From positions 65,600,159-65,664,158 of the forward strand of contig CM049313.1 of NCBI GenBank assembly GCA_026874595.1: 64,000 nt of DNA, in the 5' to 3' direction. The stretch's first letter is position 1. Every line of letters begins with the position of its first letter. Below, one piece after another: positions 61,720-64,000 of this stretch. The position numbers and the translations under genes are program-made. The notes under the pieces are model-generated. The model worked only from the letters and a program-made list of their open reading frames with translations. It was not told the DNA's origin and made no database searches. The DNA comes from Sipunculus nudus (Eukaryota; Annelida; Sipuncula; Golfingiida; Sipunculidae).

Positions 61720-62610
61720 AGAGAGGGGTTTCCCACATTGACTAATAGGTCACAAGAGGTGGGTTTCCGACAGAAATAGCCGACCTAATTAGGAAGTCTG
61801 GGAGCGAGCCAATGGAAAAGCGTCTTTCTGTCACGGGACCGGATGAAACCGTTTGACCATTAAGAGCTTCCCCAGAGATCAGTCAGGATATCAAATCCCT
61901 CTTTCACCACCAGAAGTTATAATTTGGCATCAGGTTTTACGTTTTCAGAATGGAATCACAACATTAATCTTAACACATAATATCTTCACACAGTTTAATT
62001 GCTTTTACTTATGATGTCTTGTACTATGTTGTGTCAACATATATTTACAGGAAAGTGTGTACATAAGCCTAATTAGCTACTGTTGTAAACCTGTTATAAA
62101 TAAATATGTTTAAACCAATTAGCTTATTTATACATACATTTTAACTTCAAATTTAGTACTCACTTTATTTTACACTAAGATGTATACTTTGCATTTTGCA
62201 TAATGTTCAAATCGTGGTGATTCGTGGCAAGTCGGCGTCAAATTCGTGAAAGTGGAAACGGGGCTTAATCACGAATGATCACCAGGACACGACTTCAGCA
62301 CGACTAAAATACGACTACAACAAGTTAAACTCAAGAAAGAGCCACGATCATTAAACATCAGACGAATCAATAGAGATTGGCCATCACCGTTGGGGTTAAT
62401 GCACTCTTCTGGTCCGAGTTGACTTCCAAATCACAGAAATCCCTAAGTCGAGCTTCGTACAGTCAGAAACATTCGGTGGCAGGGTCAGCGTTAAACAAAT
62501 ATTATGTTAGTTTTAATATTAGTAACAGGTCCATGACGTTTTCATTTCCATTCATTTCCGTTCAAATATATCTCCCGATCACTGCCTTTCTATAACAACA
62601 TTCACTAGAT
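61720..62610. other. Spacer with a repeat-like stretch near 62215
   Basis: 62215-62260 (GTGGCAAGTCGGCGTCAAATTCGTGAAAGTGGAAACGGGGCT) is loosely repeated at 63697-63740 in direct orientation. No gene recognised. Confidence 0.4.
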
Positions 62611-62712
62611 TAGCGCCATTTCGGCTCTCTGACATCAGAGCATCTACAAAAAGCGTTTTTGCTTACAAACCCAATATAAATGCCTACTGATTCGTGTACT
62701 CACGGCAACCAT
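62611..62712. repeat. Dispersed repeat shared with 4472-4580
   Basis: Second member of the TTAGCGCCATTT...CCCAATATAAATGC family found in SLC22 intron 1. Confidence 0.5.
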
Positions 62713-64000
62713 GTGCTAAGCAATACCACTGAAGTAAACAAATTGATATTATCTGTCTGTGTTTATTGTCTGGGTACATTTGCCTTTGTAATATAAGAAA
62801 AATCAAGTTTTCTTTCCAAACAAATGAGGAAGGAGTTATTATACAGTAAGCGAACTATGTATATTTGTTTTAAAGGAAGATGTGTTTTGTGGATATTGGT
62901 TACAGCTAAATAATTTTATAAAAGATTAATTGGAAGAAGCTGGATATGTTATTGATTTCCTTCATACTTAAACTCACATTCAATATGATAAGGTATTAGG
63001 TTCCTATTTTATTATTCGAGAAGAAAAACTAAATCTCCAAGATATTCTCAAGCTGGCACTGCTGTGGTTCACATTCGAGATACAGACAAATTAATATAAA
63101 AAAGGATCATAAGTGAGGGCAGAATCAATAAGATATCTTTAACTACTATTTTAAGAACACAGATATTTTACATCTGATTGAGCCACATTGTCTGTCTGGA
63201 TTTAAGGAGTGAAAACCATAGTTGAACTTGTAAAAAAAAGTAATTGTCTTATTGTTTCTTTTTTACAATATGTATTGTTTGTTTTGATATCATAATAGCA
63301 ATGCTATATATCACACATACATCTAACTAACATTCTAAATCGGTCAGTCTAGGTTTCATTTCTAACTTTTTGTTATATTCTGATTACTTGCCCTGCATCT
63401 TCCTTCTACTACAGGGTAGCTCTTACAATTCTTCTTGTCTACAGACCTGGATGCAAAATAAAAATCGCGGGATGTATACTGCCTTGGAGTAGCAGGATTG
63501 TACGTTCGTAAGGGCGTCGTCCACAAGTCGTAGCCGAGTCATGGACAATTGTGGAGTTTCTTGCACGTCGAAATGGACTCATTCTTAAAGGTCTTGTGTC
63601 TACCGGCATCGTAGACATATCTCGTACGGTATCGTCCGCATCATAGCATTGTTTTCACTCAAAAGGCCGATCGACGACGAATCGCCACGATTTAAACATC
63701 TATTTTCGGCGGCAATTCCTTGAAAGTAGGAACGGGGCTGAACTCGGCAATCAGAGTATTCTGGACTGTGGTGTAGCAGAGAAATGAATAGATGGTGTAC
63801 ATGCACAATCACACACATCACAAGGCTGCCGTTCGTAAAAAAAATTAACTGTTTCAGCAGTTTCCATAAGATCTATATTATTAATGCGCAGTTGGGTTAA
63901 TTTTACACAAAGGCTTACCTGCTTCCCATCTGATTTGACTCTCCAAATTATGCATACATATCGTCGTTCTCTTCTAAAACAGGCCTATTTTTTTTTACGG
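62713..64000. other. AT-rich region; possible exon at right edge
   Basis: Mostly featureless. On the minus strand, GATGGGAAGCAG|GTAAGCC at about 63917-63930 is a strong 5' splice site preceded by an open stretch back to a TTTTAG at about 63985. This could be a short exon of a gene extending to the right, but there is no recognisable protein. Confidence 0.25.

Overview
This window is eukaryotic nuclear DNA. It has spliced exons with GT/AG boundaries, many (TA)n microsatellites, Ty3/Gypsy, L1/Tx1-like and Penelope-like retroelement debris, and terminal-inverted-repeat DNA transposons. The mix (an SLC22 transporter, Gmr1-type Gypsy elements with integrase upstream of reverse transcriptase, GIY-YIG Penelope endonuclease) suggests a marine invertebrate, most likely a mollusc or other lophotrochozoan. 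That assignment is inference and I cannot name a species. No rRNA gene, CRISPR array, operon or intact conventional tRNA gene was seen.

Layout. 1-820: fragments of a minus-strand Gmr1-like Gypsy element (LTR piece joined to the start of gag). 1060-4943: the first five coding exons of an SLC22 (organic cation/carnitine transporter-like) gene on the minus strand, continuing off the left edge. All splice phases agree. The donor of exon 4 sits in the last unit of an approximately 50-bp minisatellite, so the donor-containing sequence has been multiplied. 5668-24990: three near-identical 6.4-kb tandem units. Each holds a CpG-containing segment, two phase-compatible candidate host exons on the plus strand, and a decayed minus-strand Gypsy fragment (LTR end, RNase H, RT, integrase C-terminus, gag). 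24968-25440: the gag N-terminus flanking the array. 25468-32010: a decayed L1/Tx1-like LINE inserted into the gag 5' leader. 32025-34125: a mosaic of a dispersed repeat (X) and a plus-strand LTR. 34126-38760: a second Gmr1-like element with a clear LTR and a duplicated integrase segment.

38898-45755: a second tandem array (2.84-kb units, 2.4 copies) built from X, the same LTR family, a 27-bp minisatellite and (TA)n tracts. 46900-47760: a 24/48/96-bp hierarchical minisatellite that keeps reading frames open on both strands. 48618-51325: a CACTG-ended TIR element with palindromic subterminal repeats. It contains a two-exon minus-strand gene whose splice phases agree and which predicts an unrecognised 106-residue protein, plus a tRNA-like sequence. 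52530-52945: an orphan Penelope-type GIY-YIG endonuclease domain. 52962-54649 and 54659-56064: two back-to-back TA-flanked TIR elements, the second with about 140-bp TIRs made of 29-bp self-complementary units. 56.1-64 kb: AT-rich sequence with microsatellites, poly-G tracts at element-like ends, a LINE tail and small dispersed repeats.

The only gene of recognisable host function is the SLC22 transporter. Everything else is mobile, satellite or unrecognised. Positions of splice sites and repeat boundaries were read by eye and may be off by a few bases.
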